The notes under the pieces were generated by a model, which was not told where the DNA came from, ran no database searches, and worked only from the letters and a program-made list of their open reading frames with translations. From Betaproteobacteria bacterium (lineage in GTDB: Bacteria > Pseudomonadota > Gammaproteobacteria > Burkholderiales > SG8-39), in the NCBI GenBank assembly GCA_004297625.1, contig SCTY01000059.1:62001-126000 (forward strand): 64,000 nt of DNA, given 5' to 3'. The translations under genes and the position numbers were made by a program. Below are positions 17,939 through 26,248 of the stretch, piece after piece (positions within the stretch are counted from its first letter, which is position 1; every line of letters begins with the position of its first letter).

Positions 17939-18538
17939 CTACCACCTCTTGTCTTTCCGCGTGCCCAGCAGCGGCCTGAGCTGCTCCGCTATCGCCTCGC
18001 GCGCTCTGAAGATGCGCGAGCGCACCGTGCCGATCGGGCAATCCATCGCCTGCGCGATGTCCTCGTAGCTCATGCCTTCGATCTCGCGCATCTGAATCGC
18101 CCTGCGCAGCTCCTCCGGAAGGCTGTCGATCGTGGCGTTCACCGTCGCCGCGATTTCCTTCGAAAGCAGCACGCTCTCGGGCGTGTTGATGTCGCGCAGC
18201 TGCTCGCCTTCTTCGAACCCTTCCGCCTCTTCGGCCTCCACCTCGGTCGAGGTCGGCGCCCGCCGACCCATGGCCATGAGATAGTTCTTGGCCGTATTAA
18301 TTCCAATCCTGTACAGCCACGTGTAAAACGCGCTGTCGCCACGAAAAGCGGGGAGGGCGCGGTAGGCCTTGATGAACGCCTCCTGCGTCACATCTTCGAC
18401 CTCGGCCGGGTCGCGTATGAAGCGCGACAGCAACCGCGCCAGCTTGCGCTGGTACTTCTCGACGAGCAGCTCGAAAGCCTGCTTGTCGCCACGCTGCGCC
18501 CGCGCTACGAGCTGCCGGTCGATCTCGCGGTCAGACAT
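17939..18538 (-). CDS. rpoE: RNA polymerase sigma factor RpoE (ECF, envelope stress)
   Basis: 199 residues. ECF region 2 (FELLVEKYQRKLARLLSRFI...DVTQEAFIKAYRALPAFRG) binds the -10 element. Region 4 (LPEELRRAIQMREIEGMSYEDIAQAMDCPIGTVRSRIFRAR) binds -35. The acidic linker between (STEVEAEEAEGFEEGEQ) is long, as in RpoE/AlgU. The gene is headed by a sigma-E-like promoter (18637-18664), implying autoregulation. Confidence 0.96.
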   Translation of the reverse strand: MSDREIDRQLVARAQRGDKQAFELLVEKYQRKLARLLSRFIRDPAEVEDVTQEAFIKAYRALPAFRGDSAFYTWLYRIGINTAKNYLMAMGRRAPTSTEVEAEEAEGFEEGEQLRDINTPESVLLSKEIAATVNATIDSLPEELRRAIQMREIEGMSYEDIAQAMDCPIGTVRSRIFRAREAIAEQLRPLLGTRKDKRW

Positions 18539-18636
18539 TGGACCGCCACTGCTGCGGATCGAACCGCTCCGGCTTCACGCCGGCATGCACGACGCGCGGC
18601 GAGGGCTCCCCACCCCGTTTGCAACGCCTATGTGCC

Positions 18637-18664
18637 ACAGACACATGCCCTTTGAAATAGTTCT
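18637..18664 (-). promoter_or_regulatory. Sigma-E-type promoter of the rpoE operon
   Basis: On the minus strand, AGAACTA (-35) is followed after 16 bp by TCTGT (-10). This closely matches the Escherichia coli sigma-E form GGAACTT-16-TCTAA in hexamers and spacing. It lies in the 146-bp gap between the ygfX-like stop and the rpoE ATG, about 100 bp upstream of the start codon. The match is read by eye. Confidence 0.7.
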
Positions 18665-18684
18665 AGGCCGAGTGGCGACGCCGT

Positions 18685-19131
18685 CTATGCCGCCAGTTGC
18701 TTCGGCGCCACGGCGGTCAGCTTGCCCCAGAGCGCCCAGATGCGCAGGCGGCGGAACAAATCGGCTTCCGCCATGTCGGCGGTGACGAGAATGGTGCGGC
18801 GCACCGGCCGCAGCACAGGCAGGCTCACCATCAACCGGCCGACATAGCGGCGAGCGGCCAGCTCCACCTCCATATGCTCGCCGTTCGCGAGCTGCAGCGC
18901 CAGCTTCGGCCCCTCGATCTCCAGAGCGCGCACCGACAACGGCGAGCGCAGCAGCGCGCCTCTCCACGCCGCCATGGCGCCGAGGGCGCCGAGCGCGGCG
19001 GCGAGCGCAACGCCCGCCAGCGCAGGCATCACCAGGAGAACACAAAGCGCGGCGGCTGCATGCAGGCCGATGACTGCGGTCGCCAGGGGCACCGAGGGCG
19101 CCAGCTCGACACGCAGTCTGCGGGGAATCAA
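18685..19131 (-). CDS. YgfX/CptA-like small membrane protein
   Basis: 148 residues from a TTG start that overlaps the fabF stop as TTGA. Two close membrane segments (ATAVIGLHAAAALCVLLVMP and AGVALAAALGALGAMAAW) lead to a soluble tail with VRALEIEGPKLALQLANGEHMEVELAA and TADMAEADLFRRLRIWALWGK. This is the usual YgfX (DUF1434) layout, often found next to rpoE or nadB. In Escherichia coli YgfX interacts with cytoskeletal proteins as a putative toxin. No SdhE/YgfY partner is adjacent here. The family call is by layout and motif. Confidence 0.65.
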   Translation of the reverse strand: MIPRRLRVELAPSVPLATAVIGLHAAAALCVLLVMPALAGVALAAALGALGAMAAWRGALLRSPLSVRALEIEGPKLALQLANGEHMEVELAARRYVGRLMVSLPVLRPVRRTILVTADMAEADLFRRLRIWALWGKLTAVAPKQLAA

Positions 19132-20366
19132 AGCCGCGCGAAAACGAGAGTGCCGTTGGTGCCGCCGAAGCCGAACGAGTTCGACAGCGCGACGCGGATG
19201 GGCATCCTGCGCGCCTCGTTCGGCACGTAATCGAGGTCGCACTGAGGATCGGGCGTGCGCAGGTTGATGGTCGGCGGCGAAACCTGGTCGCGGATGGCCA
19301 GGATGCTGAAGATGGCCTCGACCGCGCCTGCCGCGCCGAGAAGGTGACCGGTCATCGACTTCGTCGAATTCACCGCGACCTTCGAGGCGCGCTCGCCGAG
19401 CAGGCGCTTCACCGCGATGGTCTCCGCCACGTCGCCGAGCGGCGTGGAAGTGCCGTGCGCATTGATGTAGTCGATCGCCGAGGCGTCGAGCGCGGCGTCC
19501 TTGAGCGCGTTGCGCATGGCGCGGAAGCCGCCGTCGCCGTCCTCGGGCGGCGCGGTCATGTGGTGCGCATCCGCGGAGACGCCGTAGCCGATCACCTCGC
19601 CGTAGATCTTCGCGCCGCGCGCCTTCGCGTGCTCGTATTCCTCAAGCACCACCGCGCCCGCGCCTTCGCCAAGCACGAAGCCGTCGCGGTCCTTGTCCCA
19701 GGGACGGCTCGCGCTCGCCGGATCGTCGTTGCGCGTGGAGAGCGCGCGCGCCGAAGCGAAGCCGCCGATCGCAAGCTCCGTCACCACCGCCTCGGAGCCG
19801 CCGGCGATCATCACGTCGGCATCGCCGTAGCGGATGGACTTGGCCGCTTCGCCGATGCAGTGCGTGGAGGTCGTGCACGCCGTCACCATGGCGAGATTGG
19901 GCCCCTTGGCGCCGACCTCGATGGACAGCAGGCCGGCGATCATGTTGATGATGACGCCGGGAATGAAAAAGGGCGAGATGCGCCGCGGCCCGTTTTTCTC
20001 GAGCTCGGCGTGCATCGACTCGATGAGCGGCAGGCCGCCGATGCCCGAGCCGAAGTTGATGCCGATGCGCTCGGCGTTCTCGGGCGTGACCTGCAGCGCC
20101 GCCTCGCGCCAGGCCTGCAGCCCCGCCGCCATGCCGTAATGGATGAAGAGATCCATGCGGCGCGCTTCCTTGGCCGACATGTACGGCGTGAGGTCGAAGC
20201 CCTTCACCTCGCCGGCGATCTGGCTCGACAGGCGCGACGGGTCGAAGCGCGTGATGCGGGTAATGCCCGGGGTTCCAGCGAGCGCGCGCTCCCACGCTTC
20301 GGCGACGCTGTTGCCGAGCGGGCAGACGATGCCGAGTCCGGTGACGACGACTCTGCGCCGGCTCAC
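19128..20366 (-). CDS. fabF: 3-oxoacyl-[acyl-carrier-protein] synthase II
   Basis: 412 residues. KAS II elongates acyl-ACP chains. The active-site Cys is in VTACTTSTHCIGEA, with His residues in YINAHGTSTPLGD and KSMTGHLLGAAGA, the Cys-His-His triad. The GTG start at 20366 is immediately next to the acpP stop (no gap), the standard acpP-fabF pairing. It overlaps the YgfX-like gene downstream by TTGA. Confidence 0.97.
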   Translation of the reverse strand: MSRRRVVVTGLGIVCPLGNSVAEAWERALAGTPGITRITRFDPSRLSSQIAGEVKGFDLTPYMSAKEARRMDLFIHYGMAAGLQAWREAALQVTPENAERIGINFGSGIGGLPLIESMHAELEKNGPRRISPFFIPGVIINMIAGLLSIEVGAKGPNLAMVTACTTSTHCIGEAAKSIRYGDADVMIAGGSEAVVTELAIGGFASARALSTRNDDPASASRPWDKDRDGFVLGEGAGAVVLEEYEHAKARGAKIYGEVIGYGVSADAHHMTAPPEDGDGGFRAMRNALKDAALDASAIDYINAHGTSTPLGDVAETIAVKRLLGERASKVAVNSTKSMTGHLLGAAGAVEAIFSILAIRDQVSPPTINLRTPDPQCDLDYVPNEARRMPIRVALSNSFGFGGTNGTLVFARL

Positions 20367-20606
20367 TTAGGCCTTCGAATGCGCCTTGATGTAGTCGACG
20401 GCCTGCTGCACCGTGGTGATCTTCTCGGCCTCCTCGTCCGGGATCTCGGTCTCGAACTCCTCTTCGAGCGCCATCACCAGCTCCACGGTATCGAGCGAGT
20501 CGGCGCCCAGATCGTCGACGAACGAGGATTCGTTCTTGATCTCGGCCTCGTTGACTCCCAGCTGCTCGGCGATGATTTTCTTGACGCGTTGTTCGATGTT
20601 TTCCAT
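20367..20606 (-). CDS. acpP: Acyl carrier protein
   Basis: 79 residues, acidic, with the phosphopantetheine-attachment Ser37 in LGADSLDTVELVMAL. The encoded AcpS in the same run would activate it. An AGGAGA SD precedes the ATG. It sits between fabG and fabF as in most proteobacteria. Confidence 0.98.
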   Translation of the reverse strand: MENIEQRVKKIIAEQLGVNEAEIKNESSFVDDLGADSLDTVELVMALEEEFETEIPDEEAEKITTVQQAVDYIKAHSKA

Positions 20607-20635
20607 GCGCTCTCCTTCCCGAAGGGGGGCGTATT

Positions 20636-21349
20636 TTACGACATATACATGCCGCCGTTGACGTGCAGGACCGCTCCTGTGACGTAGCCGCCGGCGGGCG
20701 ATGCGAGGTACGCCACCGCCGCGGCGACGTCTTGCGGCGTGCCGAGCCGCCCGAGCGGAATTCTCTCGAGCAGCGCTTTTCTCTGTTCCTCCGAAAGCGC
20801 GCGCGTCATGTCGGTGTCGATGAATCCCGGCGCCACGCAGTTCACGGTGATGTTGCGGCTGCCGAGCTCGCGCGCGAGCGACTTGGTCATGCCCACCACG
20901 GCGGCTTTCGCGGCCGCGTAGTTCGCCTGGCCCGCATTGCCGGAAGCGCCGACCACGGAAGTAATGTTGATGATGCGGCCCCAGCGCGCCTTCATCATGC
21001 CGCGCATCACCGCGCGCGACAGGCGGAACACCGCGCGCAGGTTGGTTTCCATCACCTCGTCCCAGTCGGCGTCCTTCATGCGCAGCGCGAGGTTGTCGCG
21101 GGTGATGCCGGCGTTGTTCACCAGGATCGCGATGTCGCCGTGCTCCTTCTGGATCTGCTCGATCAGGGCGTCGCACTGCGGCGCATCGCGCACATTCAGC
21201 ACCTTGCCGATGCCCGGCACCTTCTTCGCGCCGTCCTCGCTGGTGGAAGTGCCGATAACCTTCGCTCCGTCCTTGAGCAGTTGCCCGGCGATCGCCTGCC
21301 CGATGCCGCGCGAGGCGCCGGTGACCAGCGCGAGCTTGCCTTCTAGCAT
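20636..21349 (-). CDS. fabG: 3-oxoacyl-[acyl-carrier-protein] reductase
   Basis: 237 residues, SDR fold. The NADPH motif TGASRGIGQAI, NNAGITRDN, the catalytic Ser in NITSVVGASGNAGQ and YAAAKAAVVG (YxxxK) are intact. The C-terminal LHVNGGMYM is typical of FabG. It reduces 3-ketoacyl-ACP in the FAS II cycle. The ATG overlaps the fabD stop by 7 bp. Confidence 0.97.
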   Translation of the reverse strand: MLEGKLALVTGASRGIGQAIAGQLLKDGAKVIGTSTSEDGAKKVPGIGKVLNVRDAPQCDALIEQIQKEHGDIAILVNNAGITRDNLALRMKDADWDEVMETNLRAVFRLSRAVMRGMMKARWGRIINITSVVGASGNAGQANYAAAKAAVVGMTKSLARELGSRNITVNCVAPGFIDTDMTRALSEEQRKALLERIPLGRLGTPQDVAAAVAYLASPAGGYVTGAVLHVNGGMYMS

Positions 21350-22260
21350 TTGAGCGCCTGCTCCAGCGCTGCGCGGTCGGCGAGCGTGAACGACTCCACC
21401 TGATGATCGATGCGCTTCGTCATGCCGGCGAGCACCTTGCCCGGGCCGCATTCCACGATGCGCGTGACGCCCATTTCGCGCATCTTGCGGATCGTCTCCA
21501 CCCAGCGCACCGGCGACGCGGCTTGGCGTACCAGTGCGGCTTTTATCTTTTGTGGCTCGGTTTCAACGGCGACGTCGACGTTGTTGATCACCGCAATCTG
21601 CGGCCGCGTAATCGCCACCTTCGCCAAATAATCGTTGAGCTTCTCCGCAGCCGGCTTCATCAGCGTGGAATGGAATGGCGCGCTCACCGGCAGCGGCAGG
21701 GCGCGCTTCGCGCCCTTTGCCTTGCAGGCTTCGATCGCGCGCGCGACCGCCTGCTTCTCTCCGGCGATCACCACCTGCCCGGGAGAGTTGAAGTTCACCG
21801 CCTGCACTTCGCCGCCCGCCTCGGCGCATGCCTCGATCACCTTGGCATCGTCGAGGTTCAGGATCGCCGCCATCGCGCCCTGCCCTTCGGGCACCGCTTC
21901 CTGCATCGCCTGGGCGCGAAAGCGCACGAGCGGCAGGCAATCCTGGAAAGCAAGCGCGCCGGCGGCGACGAGCGCGGTGTATTCGCCGAGGCTATGGCCG
22001 GCGACGACTTCGGGCTTCGGTCCGCCAAGCGCGCACCAGGCGCGATAGGCGGCGTAGCCCGCGCTCACCATCGCCGGCTGGGTGTTCACCGTCTGGTTCA
22101 GCGCTTCCGCGGGTCCTTCGTCGAGCAGCGTCATGAAGTCGCTTCCCAGGACGCGGGCCGCTTCATCCCTGACCGGGGAAATTTCCGGCAAGCCTTCGTA
22201 CCCCTTCAGCATGCCCACGGATTGCGAGCCCTGCCCGGGAAAGATCATCGCGAGCTTCAT
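21343..22260 (-). CDS. fabD: Malonyl-CoA:ACP transacylase
   Basis: 305 residues. The N-terminal FPGQGSQSVGM, nucleophile elbow GHSLGEYTALVAAGAL (Ser) and catalytic His in VSAPFHSTLM define FabD. It loads malonyl groups on AcpP for FabF and FabH. It is coupled to fabH by ATGA overlap and to fabG by a 7-bp overlap. Confidence 0.97.
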   Translation of the reverse strand: MKLAMIFPGQGSQSVGMLKGYEGLPEISPVRDEAARVLGSDFMTLLDEGPAEALNQTVNTQPAMVSAGYAAYRAWCALGGPKPEVVAGHSLGEYTALVAAGALAFQDCLPLVRFRAQAMQEAVPEGQGAMAAILNLDDAKVIEACAEAGGEVQAVNFNSPGQVVIAGEKQAVARAIEACKAKGAKRALPLPVSAPFHSTLMKPAAEKLNDYLAKVAITRPQIAVINNVDVAVETEPQKIKAALVRQAASPVRWVETIRKMREMGVTRIVECGPGKVLAGMTKRIDHQVESFTLADRAALEQALKC

Positions 22261-23216
22261 AGCGTCAGCAGCGTCGAGCCCCAGGTGAAGCCGCCGCCTA
22301 CGCCCTGCAGGAGCAGGCGCTGGCCGGGGCGGATTTTCCCGGCGCGCAGGTATTCATCCAGCGCGAGCGGCACGGAAGCCGCGGAAGTGTTGCCGTGATG
22401 GTCGACCGTGACGACGAGCTTCTCGCGCGGCAGGCCGAGCTTGCGCGCGGTCGCTTCGAGGATGCGGACGTTCGCCTGGTGCGGAATCAGCCAGTCGACG
22501 TCCTCCAGATTCATGCCGGCCGCCGCGAGCGTTTCGCGCGCCGACTCTTCGAGGACGCGCACCGCGAACCTGAATACGCCCTGGCCGTTCATCTGCAGGA
22601 ACGGCGAGCCGACGATCTTGCCGCGCGACACATTGCCCGGCACCGAAAGCAGCTGCACATGGCTGCCGTCCGCGTGCAGGCGGCTGGCGTGAATGCCCGG
22701 CCTCGCATCCGCGCTCAGCACCACGGCGCCCGCGCCGTCGCCGAAGAGCACGCACGTGCCGCGGTCGTTCCAGTCGAGGATGCGCGAAAAAACTTCGGCA
22801 CCGACTACCAGGGCTTTCTTATGTTGTCCCGTACGAATAAAGCTGTCCGCCGTGGCAAGTCCGTACACGAACCCGCTGCACACCGCCTGCATGTCAAATG
22901 CGGCGCAGCCTTTGACGCCGAGCTTCGCCTGCAGGATGCACGCCGTGCTCGGAAAGATGTAGTCCGGCGTCGAGGTCGCCACCACGATCAGGTCGAGGTC
23001 TTCCGCTTTGATGCCCGCGGCATCCAGCGCCTTGCGAGCCGCATTCAGGGCCAGGTCGCTCGAGGCCTGCGATTCGTCCGCGATATGGCGGCGCTCGATG
23101 CCCGTGCGCTCGCGAATCCACGCATCGCTCGTGTCGAGCCGCTGCGCGAACTCGTTGTTGTCCATCACGCGCGGCGGCAGGTAGCTGCCGCTGCCCACGA
23201 TTCTCGAATAGATCAT
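22257..23216 (-). CDS. fabH: 3-oxoacyl-[acyl-carrier-protein] synthase III
   Basis: 319 residues. KAS III starts fatty-acid synthesis from acetyl-CoA and malonyl-ACP. Catalytic Cys in FDMQAVCSGFVYGLA, His in LIPHQANVRI and Asn in DHHGNTSAASVP are present. ATG overlaps the plsX stop (ATGA), and the stop overlaps the fabD ATG. Confidence 0.97.
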   Translation of the reverse strand: MIYSRIVGSGSYLPPRVMDNNEFAQRLDTSDAWIRERTGIERRHIADESQASSDLALNAARKALDAAGIKAEDLDLIVVATSTPDYIFPSTACILQAKLGVKGCAAFDMQAVCSGFVYGLATADSFIRTGQHKKALVVGAEVFSRILDWNDRGTCVLFGDGAGAVVLSADARPGIHASRLHADGSHVQLLSVPGNVSRGKIVGSPFLQMNGQGVFRFAVRVLEESARETLAAAGMNLEDVDWLIPHQANVRILEATARKLGLPREKLVVTVDHHGNTSAASVPLALDEYLRAGKIRPGQRLLLQGVGGGFTWGSTLLTL

Positions 23217-24229
23217 TGCGGCACCGCCGGTAGCTCGGCCATCCGCGCGGCGATGCGCTGAGGCACGTTGTTCTTCACTTCGTCGAGAGCGCGCTGGAGC
23301 GCGTGGCCGAAGGCGTAGGCGTCTGCGGAGCCGTGGCTCTTGATCACGATGCCCCTCAGGCCGAGCAGGCTGGCGCCGTTGTACTTGCCCGGATCCATCC
23401 GCGCGCGCAGCGCGTTACGCACCGGCTTCGCCATCCATGCCGCGAGCATGCGCCAGGGGTTGCGCATGAACTCCTGGCGCAGGAAGCTCACCATCATCGT
23501 CACCACGCCTTCCGAGGCCTTCAGGAGCACGTTGCCCACGAATCCATCGCACACCACCACGTCGGTCGTTCCCTTGTAGATGTCGTCGCCCTCGACGTTG
23601 CCGTGGAAGTTAAGCCCGCTTTCGCGCAGCAGCTCCGCCGCGCGCTTCACGAGATCGTTGCCCTTGATGTCTTCGACGCCGATGTTCAGGAGACCCACGG
23701 TCGGACGCTCCTTGTGCTCCACCGCGGACACGAGCATCGCGCCCATGACGCCGAATTGCATCAGCTGCTCCGGCGTGCAGTCGACGTTGGCGCCCAGATC
23801 GAGCACGTACGTATACCCGCCTTTCATGTTCGGCAGGACGCTCGCTATGGCGGGGCGGTCTATGCCGGCGATGGTCTTCAGCACGAAGCGCGAGATCGCC
23901 ATCAGCGCGCCGGTGTTCCCGGCGCTCACGCACGCGTGCGCCTCTCCCGACTTTACGAGGTTCACGGCCACGCGCATAGACGAGTCCTTCTTGTAGCGCA
24001 GCGCCTGCGCCGGCGCCTCGTCCATCGCCACGACCTCGGCTGCGGCATGCACGCGCAGCCGCGGGCCGGGCGCCGCGCCGCGGGACTTGAGCTCCTGCTC
24101 GAGCGCGTCGCGCAGTCCGACCAGCACGATGTCGACGTCGGGATAGCGCGCCTGGAACTCGAGCGCGGCGGGAATCGTCACATGGGGGCCGTGGTCGCCG
24201 CCCATGCAATCGACCGCAACGGTAACCAG
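23213..24229 (-). CDS. plsX: Phosphate acyltransferase PlsX, apparent CTG start
   Basis: 338 residues from CTG. PlsX converts acyl-ACP to acyl-phosphate for phospholipid synthesis. The conserved N-terminus (VTVAVDCMGGDHGP) and later motifs (CVSAGNTGALMA, DCTPEQLMQFGVMGAML, DGFVGNVLLKASEG) are clear. In this frame the stop upstream is the rpmF TAA itself (24235-24233). Between it and MGGDHGP there is no ATG, GTG or TTG; the CTG at 24229 is the only near-cognate start that keeps the first beta strand. The ATG at 24205 would remove it. Confidence 0.93.
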   Translation of the reverse strand: MVTVAVDCMGGDHGPHVTIPAALEFQARYPDVDIVLVGLRDALEQELKSRGAAPGPRLRVHAAAEVVAMDEAPAQALRYKKDSSMRVAVNLVKSGEAHACVSAGNTGALMAISRFVLKTIAGIDRPAIASVLPNMKGGYTYVLDLGANVDCTPEQLMQFGVMGAMLVSAVEHKERPTVGLLNIGVEDIKGNDLVKRAAELLRESGLNFHGNVEGDDIYKGTTDVVVCDGFVGNVLLKASEGVVTMMVSFLRQEFMRNPWRMLAAWMAKPVRNALRARMDPGKYNGASLLGLRGIVIKSHGSADAYAFGHALQRALDEVKNNVPQRIAARMAELPAVPQ

Positions 24230-24232
24230 GGA

Positions 24233-24412
24233 TTACTCTTCCTTGGTTTTGACGACTTTCTTGCCGCGGTAGAAGCCGGTCGGGCTGACGTGATGCCGCA
24301 GGTGCCGCTCCCCCGTGGTCGGCTCGATGGCGAGCGCGGGACCGCTCAGACGATCGTGCGAACGGTGCATGCCGCGCCGCGACGGCGACTTTTTGTTCTG
24401 CTGGACTGCCAT
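24233..24412 (-). CDS. rpmF: 50S ribosomal protein L32
   Basis: 59 residues: MAVQQNKKSPSRRGMHRSHD is the standard opening, and GERHLRHHVSPTGFYRGKKV the end. It is the Cys-free L32 form. It is encoded between yceD and plsX, the conserved proteobacterial order. Three bases separate its stop from the proposed plsX CTG. Confidence 0.98.
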   Translation of the reverse strand: MAVQQNKKSPSRRGMHRSHDRLSGPALAIEPTTGERHLRHHVSPTGFYRGKKVVKTKEE

Positions 24413-24430
24413 GGTGTTGCTCCTGTCAAG

Positions 24431-24925
24431 TCAATGCTTGCCGCCCATCAGGCCGCGCAGCCCGGCGAACGGCGACGTTTTCCCATCCGCGTCCCGCGAA
24501 GGACGCGCGGTACAGCTCTCATGCCGCGGCGCGTACGGCAGGGCGAGAATGATCTCGTCCTCGACCAGCTCGCGCACCGGCATTTCCTTCCCGCCAAGCA
24601 CCCGGTCCGGCGCGTGGGCGCCCGCCGGTTCGGCGCTGATCTCCGCCAGCGTTCCGGCCAGCACCAGCATCTCGTCGGTTTGCACTTCGAACGGCATGGG
24701 CTCCAGGCAGCGTTGGCAGCGCAACTCCAGCGTGCCGCCCACGCGCAGCCTGAGCGCCGGCCGCCCGCGTTCGTCGTACACGCCTTCGATCTCGTAGGCC
24801 ACTTCGCCGGCGTCCGACGCGAGCATGTCGCGCAGCCGCGGAAAGTCGCCCGCCGGCAAAACCCCTTGCTGTTTTGCGCCGGCCGACGCGAACTCGAAGC
24901 CGTCGATCACCGGCTCGTGCGACAT
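24431..24925 (-). CDS. yceD: YceD/DUF177 family protein (23S rRNA accumulation)
   Basis: 164 residues. The DUF177 Cys motif (LELRCQRCLEPMPFEVQTDEMLVL) and acidic tail motif (VEDEIILALPYAPRHESC) are present. YceD is linked to 23S rRNA accumulation and is usually co-transcribed with rpmF. Start chosen at MSHEPVIDGFEF (24925). An upstream ATG at 24946 would run into the short region shared with the divergent maf gene. It is the first gene of the 23-gene minus run. Confidence 0.9.
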   Translation of the reverse strand: MSHEPVIDGFEFASAGAKQQGVLPAGDFPRLRDMLASDAGEVAYEIEGVYDERGRPALRLRVGGTLELRCQRCLEPMPFEVQTDEMLVLAGTLAEISAEPAGAHAPDRVLGGKEMPVRELVEDEIILALPYAPRHESCTARPSRDADGKTSPFAGLRGLMGGKH

Positions 24926-24974
24926 AAAAGCGATGGATGATATCATTTTGGAAAATCTGCGTCAAAACAATGTG

Positions 24975-25562
24975 ATGGGACAACCCCGGCGGCTCGTGCT
25001 CGCCTCCACTTCCAAGTACCGCAAGGCGCTGCTGCAACGCCTCGGGCTCGCCTTCGAGGTAGCCGCGCCGGGCGTCGGCGAGGAGCCGCTCGCGGGCGAG
25101 GCGCCGCAGGACACGGCATTGCGGCTTTCACTGCTCAAAGCAAAAGCGCTCGCCCCACGCTTCGCGGATGCGTTGATCATCGGTTCCGATCAGGTCGCCG
25201 CGAGCGGCAACCTGCGGCTCGACAAGCCCGGCGATCACGCCAGCGCCGTGCGCCAGCTGCGCAGCCTGAGCGGCAAGGCGGCCGATTTCCACACCGCAGT
25301 GACGCTCCTCGATGCGAAAAGCGGCGCAGCGCAATCCCGCGTGGTTCCATGCCGCGTGGTCTTCCGGACGCTCGATGAGCAGCGCATCGAGTCCTATCTG
25401 CGGCGCGAGCAGCCGTACGACTGCGCGGGAAGCGCGAAATCCGAGGGCCTCGGCATCGCGCTCATCGCGCGCATGGAAACCGACGACCCGACTGCGCTCA
25501 TCGGGCTGCCGCTCATTGCGCTCACCGAGATGCTCGAGCGCGCCGGCCTTCCCGTCGTTTGA
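24975..25562 (+). CDS. maf: Maf/YceF-type nucleoside triphosphate pyrophosphatase
   Basis: 195 residues. Maf signatures: LVLASTSKYRKALLQRLGL, IIGSDQVAASGN (Asp) and DHASAVRQLRSLSGKAADFHTAV. Family enzymes hydrolyse modified or canonical NTPs (m7GTP for YceF) and can affect septation. It is divergent from yceD across about 50 AT-rich bp, and its stop overlaps the next gene as TTGA. ATG at 24933 would add 14 residues; 24975 matches the family. Confidence 0.9.
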   Translation: MGQPRRLVLASTSKYRKALLQRLGLAFEVAAPGVGEEPLAGEAPQDTALRLSLLKAKALAPRFADALIIGSDQVAASGNLRLDKPGDHASAVRQLRSLSGKAADFHTAVTLLDAKSGAAQSRVVPCRVVFRTLDEQRIESYLRREQPYDCAGSAKSEGLGIALIARMETDDPTALIGLPLIALTEMLERAGLPVV

Positions 25563-26248
25563 TCCTCTACGCGATCCCGACTCCGCTCGGCGGCGCGCCG
25601 GCGGATGCGCTGCCCGCCTCGGCACTGCAGACGATCAGAACGATCTCGGATTTCGTCGTCGAGAACGCAAAAAGCGCGCGCGCTTTTTTGGGCGCCGTTG
25701 GTATGCCTCTGCCTTTACAAAAGCTTCACATCGTGCAGATCGGTGAAGATCCGCTGCCGATGCTTCAACCCCTGCGCGAAGGGCGGCCGCTCGGGTTGCT
25801 TTCGGAAGCGGGCTGCCCGGCGATTGCCGATCCGGGCGCGCGGCTCGTCGAGGCGGCGCACGCCGAGGGCTTTCGCGTCGTGCCGCTGGTCGGCCCCTCC
25901 GCCATCACGCTCGCGCTCATGGCCTCGGGGCTCGAGGGACAGCGCTTCGCTTTCTGCGGCTATCTGCCGAGGGAGCCGGCGCAGCGCGCCAAGCGAATCC
26001 GCGAGCTCGAACAACGCTCGCGCCGCGAGCGCGAGACCGAGATCTTCATCGAGACGCCGTACCGGAACGACGCGCTCCTCGACGCGCTGCTCGAGACCTG
26101 CCATCCGGGGACGCGCGTGTGCGTCGCCGCGGACCTTACCTGCCCGACCGAATCCATAAACACCCGGACCGTAGCCGATTGGCGGCGTGCGAGGCCGTCC
26201 ATCGGCAAGCGGCCCGCGGTCTTTCTCCTGCTAGCGCAGGCTCAGTGA
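25559..26248 (+). CDS. RsmI-like tetrapyrrole-methylase-family SAM-dependent methyltransferase
   Basis: 229 residues. The class III (tetrapyrrole methylase) fold shows GRPLGLLSEAGCPAIADPGARLVEAAHAEGF and VVPLVGPSAITLALMASGLEGQRFAFCGYLP, as in RsmI, which 2'-O-methylates C1402 of 16S rRNA. The C-terminal HTH-like extension of RsmI is short or missing, so it may be a paralogue with another substrate. TTG start overlaps maf (TTGA); the 3' end overlaps sppA by 18 bp. Confidence 0.85.
   Translation: MILYAIPTPLGGAPADALPASALQTIRTISDFVVENAKSARAFLGAVGMPLPLQKLHIVQIGEDPLPMLQPLREGRPLGLLSEAGCPAIADPGARLVEAAHAEGFRVVPLVGPSAITLALMASGLEGQRFAFCGYLPREPAQRAKRIRELEQRSRRERETEIFIETPYRNDALLDALLETCHPGTRVCVAADLTCPTESINTRTVADWRRARPSIGKRPAVFLLLAQAQ

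Noticed and set aside
23213..24205. plsX starting at ATG 24205
   Set aside because: Would remove the first conserved strand; kept only as an alternative in the plsX entry.
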